NCBI GenBank assembly: GCA_964630665.1 | Contig: CAZVVN010000011.1 | Coordinates: 3,189 to 67,188 of the forward strand | Length of the DNA stretch: 64,000 bases | Reading direction: 5' to 3' | Source of the DNA: UBA9619 sp964630665 | Lineage (GTDB): Bacteria; Pseudomonadota; Gammaproteobacteria; Arenicellales; UBA868 | Program-made: the position numbers and the translations under genes | Part shown: in pieces, positions 17,182 to 24,767 of the stretch | Layout of the letters: each line of letters opens with the position of its first letter | How positions within the stretch are numbered: the first letter of the stretch is position 1 | Notes under the pieces: generated by a model | The model's database searches: none | The model's input: only the letters and a program-made list of their open reading frames with translations | Told to the model about the DNA's origin: nothing

Positions 17182-18213
17182 ATGGATTGGATGATTCAGG
17201 CCTGGCAGCAACTGCCGATCATTGTTCAACTCGCCATAAAGATCGGCCTTATCCTGGGACCCCTGATCCTTTCAGTTGCCTACTACACCTATCTTGAAAG
17301 GAAGGTCATCGCCTACATGCATGTGCGGGTAGGGCCCAACCGGGTTGGGCCAAAGGGCCTCCTTCAGCCGATAGCGGATGTTGTCAAGCTGATGTTCAAG
17401 GAGATGATCCTACCCACGAAGTCGGATCGCTATCTATTCATCATCGCTCCAGTGCTCTCTTTGGCGCCAGCTTTGGCCGCATGGGCAGTCATCCCATTTT
17501 CAGGCTCACTGGTACTTGCTGACATCGATGCGAGTCTGTTGTACGTTCTGGCTCTGACATCCATGGGTGTCTACGGTGTGATCATCGCGGGCTGGGCATC
17601 GAATTCGAAATACGCCTTTCTGGGCGCCATGCGGGCGGCAGCGCAGATCGTTGCCTATGAAATTGCCATGGGGTTCGCCCTGGTCGGTGTACTGATGGCG
17701 GCCGGCAGCCTGAATCTCAGCGCCATAGTACTTGCCCAGTCAGGTGGAATTCACCAGTGGTATTTCATTCCATTACTGCCTCTTTTCCTGGTATACCTGA
17801 TTGCTGGTGTTGCCGAAACCAACCGTGCTCCGTTCGATGTAGCAGAAGGAGAATCGGAGATCGTCGCTGGATTTCATGTGGATTATTCCGGCATGGGTTT
17901 TGCGCTGTTCTTTCTCGCGGAATATGCAAACATGTTGTTGATTTCCGCCTTAACAGTGCTGATGTTCCTTGGGGGGTGGAACCCACCGCTGGATGTGGCA
18001 CCCTTCATCTGGGTCCCGGGATTATTTTGGTTTCTGGGCAAGCTTTGTGCGGTGGCCTTCCTTTTTCTATGGTTTCGGGCAACCTTTCCGCGCTACCGTT
18101 ATGACCAGATTATGCGCCTGGGCTGGAAAGTGTTCATACCTATCACGTTGATCTGGATCGGTGTCATCGGCTTTGCCCGATTCTTTACCCCCTTCGGTAG
18201 CATTTTCCGGTAG
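17182..18213 (+). CDS. nuoH: NADH-quinone oxidoreductase subunit H
   Basis: A 343-residue membrane subunit connecting the quinone site to the proton-pumping arm, with about eight helices. Signatures are ERKVIAYMHVRVGPNRVGPKG near residues 41-61 and EGESEIVAGFHVDYSGMGFALFF, with acidic residues lining the quinone channel. ATG 17182 is 2 bases after the nuoG stop. A longer frame starting inside nuoG was rejected. It is followed by nuoI after 8 bases. Confidence 0.98.
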   Translation: MDWMIQAWQQLPIIVQLAIKIGLILGPLILSVAYYTYLERKVIAYMHVRVGPNRVGPKGLLQPIADVVKLMFKEMILPTKSDRYLFIIAPVLSLAPALAAWAVIPFSGSLVLADIDASLLYVLALTSMGVYGVIIAGWASNSKYAFLGAMRAAAQIVAYEIAMGFALVGVLMAAGSLNLSAIVLAQSGGIHQWYFIPLLPLFLVYLIAGVAETNRAPFDVAEGESEIVAGFHVDYSGMGFALFFLAEYANMLLISALTVLMFLGGWNPPLDVAPFIWVPGLFWFLGKLCAVAFLFLWFRATFPRYRYDQIMRLGWKVFIPITLIWIGVIGFARFFTPFGSIFR

Positions 18214-18221
18214 CGGTCAGA

Positions 18222-18713
18222 ATGCAATTTCCACTCAGAAACGTGTTTCAAACCTGGTCACTCACGGAACTGTTGAGGGGCTTACTCCTGACTGGAGGGT
18301 ATTTCTTCAGACGCAAATTCACCATCCAATACCCGGAAGAAAAAACGCCAAAATCTCCGCGCTTTCGTGGTCTCCATGCCCTCAGGCGCTACCCGAATGG
18401 AGAAGAACGTTGTATTGCCTGCAAACTCTGTGAGGCGGTCTGTCCGGCCCTCGCAATTAACATAGAGTCGGAAGAGCGACAGGATGGCACCAGACGAACC
18501 ATCCGCTATGACATAGACCTGTTCAAATGCATCTACTGCGGATTTTGCGAAGAGGCCTGCCCGGTGGATTCCATCGTTCTCACCGGTATCGATGAATACC
18601 ATTTTGAAACCGGGGAGTCCGGTGTAGTGAGCAAGCTCGATCTGCTTTCCCTGGGAGATCGTTACGAAAGCGACATTGCTGCGGCTCGTACTCAGGATGC
18701 TCCTTACCGTTAA
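18222..18713 (+). CDS. nuoI: NADH-quinone oxidoreductase subunit I
   Basis: A 163-residue 2x[4Fe-4S] ferredoxin subunit (clusters N6a and N6b). The ligands are Cys64, 67, 70 and 74 (CIACKLCEAVCP) and Cys103, 106, 109 and 113 (CIYCGFCEEACP). An amphipathic N-terminal stretch would lie on the membrane. It relays electrons from NuoG to NuoB. Length and start match the family. Confidence 0.98.
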   Translation: MQFPLRNVFQTWSLTELLRGLLLTGGYFFRRKFTIQYPEEKTPKSPRFRGLHALRRYPNGEERCIACKLCEAVCPALAINIESEERQDGTRRTIRYDIDLFKCIYCGFCEEACPVDSIVLTGIDEYHFETGESGVVSKLDLLSLGDRYESDIAAARTQDAPYR

Positions 18714-18737
18714 CGCCTGGCAAGAGCAGAACAAGAA

Positions 18738-19355
18738 ATGACCCTGTTATCAATCGTCTTCTATGTTCTGGCTGCGGTGCTGGTTGGTTCCAGCGCCATG
18801 GTGATTAGCGTCCGGAACCCTGTTAAAGCTGCCTTGTTTCTGGTGCTTTCGTTTTTCTCCGCAGCCTGTATCTGGATGACGTTGGAAGCAGAATTCCTGG
18901 CTATAACACTGGTGCTGGTGTATGTCGGTGCTGTTATGGTCCTGTTTTTGTTTGTAGTGATGATGCTTGACATCGATATCGTACGGATGCGGGAAGGATT
19001 CACCCGCTATCTGCCCCTCGGTGCAGTTGTGGCCGGAATCATGATGACAGAGATTGCCCTGGTGGTTATGTCCGGCCGTTTCGAGCTGGATAATCTGGCA
19101 CGCCCAGCCGGTCATTCGGCAGATTACAGCAACACCCGAGAACTGGGTCTGTTGCTCTACACGGACTATGTGCTTGCCTTCGAAGTTGCTGGGCTAATAC
19201 TGCTCGTTGCCATTGTAGCAGCCATCGCGCTGACGCTAAGGCGTAGGCCTGAGACCCGATACCAGAAGCCTTCCAAGCAGGTCAAGGTAAAGAAATCAGA
19301 TCGACTGCGAGTCGTCGACGTGCCGTCGGGCCCGCGACAGGATAACGTCAAATGA
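18738..19355 (+). CDS. nuoJ: NADH-quinone oxidoreductase subunit J
   Basis: A 205-residue membrane subunit with five predicted helices. The segment VLVYVGAVMVLFLFVVMML (about 56-74) is the conserved helix 3 with the pi-bulge Tyr-Val-Gly motif. The C-terminal 35 residues are basic and soluble. The stop overlaps the nuoK ATG (ATGA). Confidence 0.96.
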   Translation: MTLLSIVFYVLAAVLVGSSAMVISVRNPVKAALFLVLSFFSAACIWMTLEAEFLAITLVLVYVGAVMVLFLFVVMMLDIDIVRMREGFTRYLPLGAVVAGIMMTEIALVVMSGRFELDNLARPAGHSADYSNTRELGLLLYTDYVLAFEVAGLILLVAIVAAIALTLRRRPETRYQKPSKQVKVKKSDRLRVVDVPSGPRQDNVK

Positions 19356-19657
19356 TCCCGCTCTCCCACTATCTAGTGCTGAGTGCCGTGCTGTTCGCGC
19401 TGAGTGTGATGGGCGTGTTTCTGAATCGAAAGAATTTGGTGATCATTCTGATGGCGATAGAACTGCTCCTGCTCGCGGTCAACATCAACTTTGTCGCGTT
19501 TTCCTATTATCTCGATGACCCGGCCGGGCAGGTATTCGTGTTCTTTATTCTGACCGTCGCAGCAGCTGAAGCTGCAATTGGTTTAGCGATCCTAATCCTG
19601 CTATTCCGAAATCGCCGTTCCATTAACGTCCAGGACCTTGATCAACTCAAGGGCTGA
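19352..19657 (+). CDS. nuoK: NADH-quinone oxidoreductase subunit K
   Basis: A 101-residue, three-helix membrane subunit of the proton-pumping arm. The conserved membrane glutamates appear in IAIELLLLAVNINFVAF (here MAIELLLLAVN, Glu about 37) and in the VAAAEAAIGLAILI helix (Glu about 73). ATG 19352 overlaps the nuoJ stop by 4 bases. Confidence 0.97.
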   Translation: MIPLSHYLVLSAVLFALSVMGVFLNRKNLVIILMAIELLLLAVNINFVAFSYYLDDPAGQVFVFFILTVAAAEAAIGLAILILLFRNRRSINVQDLDQLKG

Positions 19658-19667
19658 CATTAATACC

Positions 19668-21599
19668 ATGGAAACACTCTACCTTCTAATACCTGTGTTG
19701 TGTTTGGCCGCTTCGATCGTAGCTGGTCTGATGGGGCATTTGATCGGGAGAGTTGGAGCCCATCGCGTGACCATTGGCGCGGTTGGGTTGGCGCTGATCT
19801 TGTCTTTGATCGTGACCCATGATGTCTACAGGGGGAACACCTTTAACGGTAGTGTCTATATCTGGGGCACCAGTGGCGGGGTGTCCTTTGAAATCGGGTT
19901 CCTTATCGATCGACTGACTGGCCTGATGATGAGTGTGGTCACTTTTGTTTCCCTCATGGTTCACATCTATACGATCGGGTACATGCGTGATGATCCGGGG
20001 TACACCCGCTTTTTCAGCTATATCTCATTATTTACTTTTGCGATGCTGATGTTGGTGATGGCCAATAATTTCTTGCAGTTGTTTTTCGGCTGGGAAGCGG
20101 TCGGATTGGTATCCTATTTGCTGATTGGCTTTTGGTACCAAAGGGAGTCTGCTATCGCTGCAAATTTGAAAGCGTTTTTGGTAAATCGAGTTGGAGATCT
20201 CGGTTTTATATTGGGAATCGCAGCCATTTTGTATCTTTTTGGAAGCTTGGATTACGCGGCAGTCTTTACCGGTGCCCGGGACTACAGCGGCAACTCGGTG
20301 ACCGGTCCTTTGGGTTTTGAATGGCAGTGGATGACGATCGTCTGCCTGCTGCTTTTTGTCGGTGCAATGGGGAAATCTGCTCAGGTCCCGCTGCACGTAT
20401 GGCTACCCGATTCCATGGAAGGCCCCACTCCAATATCCGCACTGATACATGCCGCGACGATGGTCACTGCGGGGATCTTTATGGTCGCACGCATGTCGCC
20501 GCTTTTTGAGCTATCTACTACTGCGCTATCCGTTGTGCTGATCGTTGGCGCAGTGACAGCGCTTCTTATGGCTCTCGTCGGCCTGGTCCAAAATGACATC
20601 AAACGCGTAGTGGCTTATTCGACGCTCTCGCAACTCGGTTACATGACCGTTGCACTGGGGGTCTCTGCGTACTCGGTTTCGATCTTCCATCTGGCGACCC
20701 ATGCGTTTTTCAAAGCCCTGCTGTTCCTGGCAGCTGGTTCGGTCATTATTGCCTTGCACCATGAGCAGGATATGCGGCGCATGGGGGGGCTCCGGCATTC
20801 CATGCCAATCACCTACATCACGGCTGTCATTGGAAGTCTGGCTCTTGCCGGGATTCCACCCTTTGCCGGGTTCTTTTCCAAGGACGCGATAATCGAGGCT
20901 GTGCGCCACGCCAGCATTCCTGGGGCCGGTTTCGCCTATTTCGCCGTACTCAGCGGAGTTTTGGTTACGGCGTTTTACTCCTTTCGGCTGGTCTTCATGG
21001 TTTTCCACGGCGAGTCCAGGGTCAGTGAGGATGTCCGCAGCCATCTGCACGAAAGTCCCTGGTCGGTCACAGGTCCGCTCATCCTCCTGGCAATCCCTTC
21101 GATTTTAGCCGGGATGCTCATGGTTGAAGGCGCAATGTCGGGGAACCTATTCGGTGACTCGATCGAGTATCGTGCAGTGGCTGATGAGTCCGGTCACCCC
21201 AACGCGCTGGGACTTGTCCTGCACGGATTTGCTGCTCCGCCCTTCTGGCTGGCAGTGGCGGGCATTGGTCTGGCCTGGCTGTTTTATATCCGTTATCAGA
21301 CGTTTCCAGGAAAGGTTGCGGCCAGGCTTGGACTCATCCATCAGATATTACTCAGAAAATATGGATTTGATGAGCTGTATCAGATGGTGTTTTCGTCGGG
21401 TGGCAGGTCAGTCGGCAACTTTCTGTGGGTGTTTCTGGACGTAAAGTTGATCGACGGAGTGGCTGTCAACGGCACAGCTAATCTCATTGGTTGGATTTCA
21501 GTAATAGCCCGCAGACTGCAGACCGGATATGTCTACCATTATGCTTTTGCAATGATCATAGGATTGGTCCTGCTCATGTCTTGGCGGCTTTGGGCATGA
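19668..21599 (+). CDS. nuoL: NADH-quinone oxidoreductase subunit L
   Basis: A 643-residue antiporter-like proton-pumping subunit. ATG 19668 gives the family start METLYLLIPV; an earlier TTG-type start within nuoK is unlikely. Core signatures are FFGWEAVGLVSYLLIGFW (with the key Glu), GAMGKSAQVPLHVWLPDSMEGPTPISALIHAATMVTAG in two stretches, and STLSQLGYM with KALLFLAAGS. The C-terminal long lateral helix and last membrane helix are present (ending MSWRLWA), so the gene is full length. The stop overlaps the nuoM ATG. Confidence 0.97.
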   Translation: METLYLLIPVLCLAASIVAGLMGHLIGRVGAHRVTIGAVGLALILSLIVTHDVYRGNTFNGSVYIWGTSGGVSFEIGFLIDRLTGLMMSVVTFVSLMVHIYTIGYMRDDPGYTRFFSYISLFTFAMLMLVMANNFLQLFFGWEAVGLVSYLLIGFWYQRESAIAANLKAFLVNRVGDLGFILGIAAILYLFGSLDYAAVFTGARDYSGNSVTGPLGFEWQWMTIVCLLLFVGAMGKSAQVPLHVWLPDSMEGPTPISALIHAATMVTAGIFMVARMSPLFELSTTALSVVLIVGAVTALLMALVGLVQNDIKRVVAYSTLSQLGYMTVALGVSAYSVSIFHLATHAFFKALLFLAAGSVIIALHHEQDMRRMGGLRHSMPITYITAVIGSLALAGIPPFAGFFSKDAIIEAVRHASIPGAGFAYFAVLSGVLVTAFYSFRLVFMVFHGESRVSEDVRSHLHESPWSVTGPLILLAIPSILAGMLMVEGAMSGNLFGDSIEYRAVADESGHPNALGLVLHGFAAPPFWLAVAGIGLAWLFYIRYQTFPGKVAARLGLIHQILLRKYGFDELYQMVFSSGGRSVGNFLWVFLDVKLIDGVAVNGTANLIGWISVIARRLQTGYVYHYAFAMIIGLVLLMSWRLWA

Positions 21600-23083
21600 C
21601 AGTACTGGATCAACATATGCTGAGTCTCGTGATCTGGTTGCCTGTGCTCGGCGGCGTACTGGTACTTGCCTCAGGCAGTGATCGCAATGCACCTGTGGCC
21701 CGAAAACTTGCACTCGGTTTTTCGCTGGCTACTTTCGTTCTTTCCCTGTCTTTGTACACCGGTTTTGATGTTTCCAAATCAAGCATGCAGTTCATCGAGC
21801 ACTACAGCTGGGTTGGTGCACTGAATATCTACTACCACCTGGGTATCGACGGAATATCAATGCCCCTGATCCTGCTGACGTCACTGCTGACCCTCGTCGT
21901 CGTGATCGCAGGGTGGGAGGTAATTCAAGATCGAGTTGCTCAATACCTGGCGGCATTCCTGATCATGGAAGGACTCATGATCGGGGTGTTCAGCGCATTG
22001 GATGCCATACTTTTTTATGTATTCTGGGAGGCTATGCTCATCCCCATGTTCCTGATAATTGGAATTTGGGGCGGGCCCAATCGGGTCTATGCTGCTGTCA
22101 AGTTTTTTCTTTACACACTGTTAGGATCTTTGCTGATGCTTGTGGCTATTGTTTGCCTGTACTTTGCCACGGACCAATCATTCAGCATACTAGATTTCCA
22201 CGCGGTCCCGTTGGGCTACACGGCGCAGGTGTATCTGTTTTTGGCATTTTTTGCCGCTTTTGCCGTCAAGGTGCCCATGTTTCCGGTCCATACGTGGTTG
22301 CCCGATGCCCATGTCGAAGCTCCGACAGGTGGTTCGGTAATTCTTGCGGCCATTACACTAAAAATGGGCGCCTATGGATTCCTTCGCTTCAGCATCCCGA
22401 TCGCCCCGGATGCGGCACACCACCTTGCGGGGCCGATTATCGGCTTATCACTGGTCGCGGTGGTGTACATTGCCCTGGTCGCGCTGGTCCAACGCGATAT
22501 GAAAAAACTGATTGCCTATTCATCGATCTCCCACATGGGGTTCGTGACCCTCGGGCTATTTATTTTTGATACGCAGGGTATGGAAGGTGCGATTGTCCAG
22601 ATGATTTCGCATGGATTCGTGTCCGGCGCTTTGTTTCTGTGTGTTGGCGTGCTCTACGATCGAGTTCACTCTCGCGAGATCTCTTCTTACGGGGGAGTTG
22701 TGAATACAATGCCTGTCTTTGCCGCCTTTTTTGTTTTTTTCGCAATGGCAAATGCCGGGCTTCCCGGAACTTCTGGATTCGTTGGCGAGTTCCTGGTGAT
22801 TCTTGGCAGTTTCCGGACTAACGGCTGGTTTGCAGTGGTAGCAGGAAGTACTCTGGTTCTAGGAGCCGCCTATACCTTATGGATGATCAAGCGGGTAGTC
22901 TTCGGTCCGGTGGCTAACGATAACGTCAAGGTACTACTGGATATCAAAGGAAGGGAAAAGGTTGTCCTAAGTGTCCTTGCTGCCTGTGTTCTGGCACTCG
23001 GCGTGTTTCCGCTACCACTCTTGGAGGTAGTGCACGCATCGGTCGAGAATCTTCTTCATCACGCCGCGCAGACAAAACTCTGA
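21596..23083 (+). CDS. nuoM: NADH-quinone oxidoreductase subunit M
   Basis: A 495-residue antiporter-like subunit with about 14 helices. Landmarks are the YYHLGIDGISMPLILLT segment, FYVFWEAMLIPMFLIIGIWGG (key Glu), FAVKVPMFPVHTWLPDAHVEAPTGGSVILA in two stretches (key Lys) and SSISHMGFV. ATG 21596 overlaps the nuoL stop (ATGA). An internal ATG at 21617 fits less well with the coupling. Confidence 0.97.
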   Translation: MTVLDQHMLSLVIWLPVLGGVLVLASGSDRNAPVARKLALGFSLATFVLSLSLYTGFDVSKSSMQFIEHYSWVGALNIYYHLGIDGISMPLILLTSLLTLVVVIAGWEVIQDRVAQYLAAFLIMEGLMIGVFSALDAILFYVFWEAMLIPMFLIIGIWGGPNRVYAAVKFFLYTLLGSLLMLVAIVCLYFATDQSFSILDFHAVPLGYTAQVYLFLAFFAAFAVKVPMFPVHTWLPDAHVEAPTGGSVILAAITLKMGAYGFLRFSIPIAPDAAHHLAGPIIGLSLVAVVYIALVALVQRDMKKLIAYSSISHMGFVTLGLFIFDTQGMEGAIVQMISHGFVSGALFLCVGVLYDRVHSREISSYGGVVNTMPVFAAFFVFFAMANAGLPGTSGFVGEFLVILGSFRTNGWFAVVAGSTLVLGAAYTLWMIKRVVFGPVANDNVKVLLDIKGREKVVLSVLAACVLALGVFPLPLLEVVHASVENLLHHAAQTKL

Positions 23084-24537
23084 TGAGCCTGGCTACCGTG
23101 AACATCATGGTCGTGCTGCCCGAGATCGTTGTCTCAGTCATGGCTTGCCTTATTCTTGTTCTGGATCTTTACCTGCCTGTGCGGTTTCGAATCCAAACCG
23201 GCTTCGTCCTCACATTGGGGGTATTGCTGGCCGCTACCCTGATTATTTTGTTCAGTTCAGTGTCGATCACGGTGGTCGGACTTAACGGCTTGGTGGTCAG
23301 GGATCGTATCTCGGATTTGCTCAAATGCGGGATCTGCCTGATTAGCGCGGGTGTCTTCCTCTACGGACGCCGTTACGCAATTGAGCGTGGCTTCTGGCGA
23401 GGCGAGTATCTTGCTCTTGGTCTCTTAGGTGTCGTCGGCATGATGATCATGACGGCTGCAAATCACCTGCTGACGGTTTACGTGGGCGTGGAACTGCTCG
23501 CGCTCTGCTTGTATTCAATGGTTGGGATGCAACGAGATTCTGTTTCGGCATCTGAAGCGGCCATGAAGTTGTTTATCTTAGGTGCGTTAGCCTCTGGCGT
23601 GCTGCTCTATGGAATGTCACTCCTGTACGGACTGACTGGAACGCTAATGATCAGTGATATTAGTGCAGCAGTGAACCGCTTCGGACCGCCCGATTTGCCT
23701 CTACTTCTCGCGTTGATTCTTATCGTCGTCGGCCTTCTTTTTAAAATTGGGGCCGTGCCGTTTCACATGTGGGTACCGGATGTCTATGACGGTGCACCGA
23801 CGTCGACAACCCTGTTTCTCGCGGCGGCTCCGAAACTGGCCGCCTGTGCCATGATTCTTCGATTATTGGCCGAGGGCTTAGACGGGCTTTTCCAAACGTG
23901 GCAAGAGATGCTGATTGCAGCATCTTTATTCTCTATTGTTCTTGGTAACGTGGTCGCTATTGCACAAAAGAATATCAAACGCATGCTCGCTTATTCGGCG
24001 ATTTCGCACATGGGCTTTTTTCTGCTGGGGATCCTATCAGGGGGCGCTTCAGGGTATTCTGCAGCGTTGGTCTACATTCTCATATACGGTGTGATAACCC
24101 TGGGCGTTTTCGGCGTGGTGCTTGGTTTGTCAAGGAATGGCACAGAAGCCGATCAGATAGAACACTACAAAGGTCTGAATTCCACTCACCCGTGGCTCGC
24201 CTTTCTGATGCTGTTGTTGATGTTCTCTCTGGCTGGTGTGCCGCCGACGATTGGTTTCTACGCTAAATTATCGGTCTTACAATCGGTTATCCAAGCGGAT
24301 CTGGCCTGGGTCGCAGTGGTCGCAGTGATATTTGCGGTCGTAGGTGCGTTCTATTATTTAAGAGTTGTCAAGATCATGTATTTCGAATCGCCGCCGAATA
24401 GTGGTGAAATCCGACTCAATTGTGGGAACGCGCAGCGACTGGTCCTCTCTTTGAATGCCCTTGCGGTCATCGTCGCCATGCCGTGGATCGGTATACTGGT
24501 CGATATCTGTAACCAAGCAGTGGCATCGCTTCAGTAA
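23083..24537 (+). CDS. nuoN: NADH-quinone oxidoreductase subunit N
   Basis: A 484-residue antiporter-like subunit and the last gene of the nuo operon. It has YVGVELLALCLYSMVGM (key Glu), KIGAVPFHMWVPDVYDGAPTSTTLFLA (key Lys) and SAISHMGFFLLG. Its ATG shares one base with the nuoM stop (TGATG). The 230-base gap that follows contains structured elements but no further nuo gene. Confidence 0.97.
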   Translation: MSLATVNIMVVLPEIVVSVMACLILVLDLYLPVRFRIQTGFVLTLGVLLAATLIILFSSVSITVVGLNGLVVRDRISDLLKCGICLISAGVFLYGRRYAIERGFWRGEYLALGLLGVVGMMIMTAANHLLTVYVGVELLALCLYSMVGMQRDSVSASEAAMKLFILGALASGVLLYGMSLLYGLTGTLMISDISAAVNRFGPPDLPLLLALILIVVGLLFKIGAVPFHMWVPDVYDGAPTSTTLFLAAAPKLAACAMILRLLAEGLDGLFQTWQEMLIAASLFSIVLGNVVAIAQKNIKRMLAYSAISHMGFFLLGILSGGASGYSAALVYILIYGVITLGVFGVVLGLSRNGTEADQIEHYKGLNSTHPWLAFLMLLLMFSLAGVPPTIGFYAKLSVLQSVIQADLAWVAVVAVIFAVVGAFYYLRVVKIMYFESPPNSGEIRLNCGNAQRLVLSLNALAVIVAMPWIGILVDICNQAVASLQ

Positions 24538-24547
24538 CCGGTTCTGG

Positions 24548-24592
24548 CTGTTGCCGTTCCTGACACACCATTCAGGAACGAGTCTGCAACAG
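24548..24592 (+). other. Long hairpin downstream of nuoN
   Basis: Inner arms CGTTCCTGA (24555-24563) and TCAGGAACG (24572-24580) pair perfectly over 9 bp around an 8-base loop. Outer arms CTGTTGC (24548-24554) and GCAACAG (24586-24592) add 7 bp, with a 5-base bulge (AGTCT) on the 3' side. No T-tract follows, so it is not a standard intrinsic terminator. It could stabilise the nuo mRNA 3' end, act with Rho, or be part of a small RNA. Confidence 0.6.
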
Positions 24593-24621
24593 TCCGTAAG
24601 CCTGTGCCAAACCATTAATGA

Positions 24622-24652
24622 GCGACAGGAAACAGGGCCTCTGTGGTAAAAT
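24622..24652 (+). promoter_or_regulatory. Possible gyrA promoter
   Basis: TAAAAT (24647-24652) is a reasonable -10. The best upstream -35-like hexamer is GCGACA (24622-24627) with a long 19-base spacer. The predicted start near 24659 would give a leader of about 110 bases that includes the hairpin at 24701-24718. Confidence 0.3.
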
Positions 24653-24700
24653 GCAGCTCTTCTGAAGGGTGACTAACCCACCCGTGATCAAGCAAAAACC

Positions 24701-24722
24701 AGGCCTCTTCGGGGGTCTTTTC
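24701..24722 (+). terminator. Terminator-like hairpin in the gyrA leader
   Basis: AGGCCTC (24701-24707), a TTCG tetraloop (24708-24711) and GGGGTCT (24712-24718) form a 7-bp stem with two G-T pairs. TTTTC begins within and follows the stem. Its position 46 bases before the gyrA ATG and after the likely promoter suggests attenuation. It may alternatively be the end of an upstream short transcript. Confidence 0.4.
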
Positions 24723-24767
24723 TACGCCGAGGCTTAACCCCTTACCAAGGTTCATGACCTACTGATA

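Noticed and set aside
20526..21050. Long open frame on the minus strand (174 codons) inside nuoL
   Set aside because: It lies fully antisense to nuoL, whose protein is complete and conserved. Its predicted peptide is low in hydrophobic residues, rich in His, Gln and Asn, and matches no family I know.
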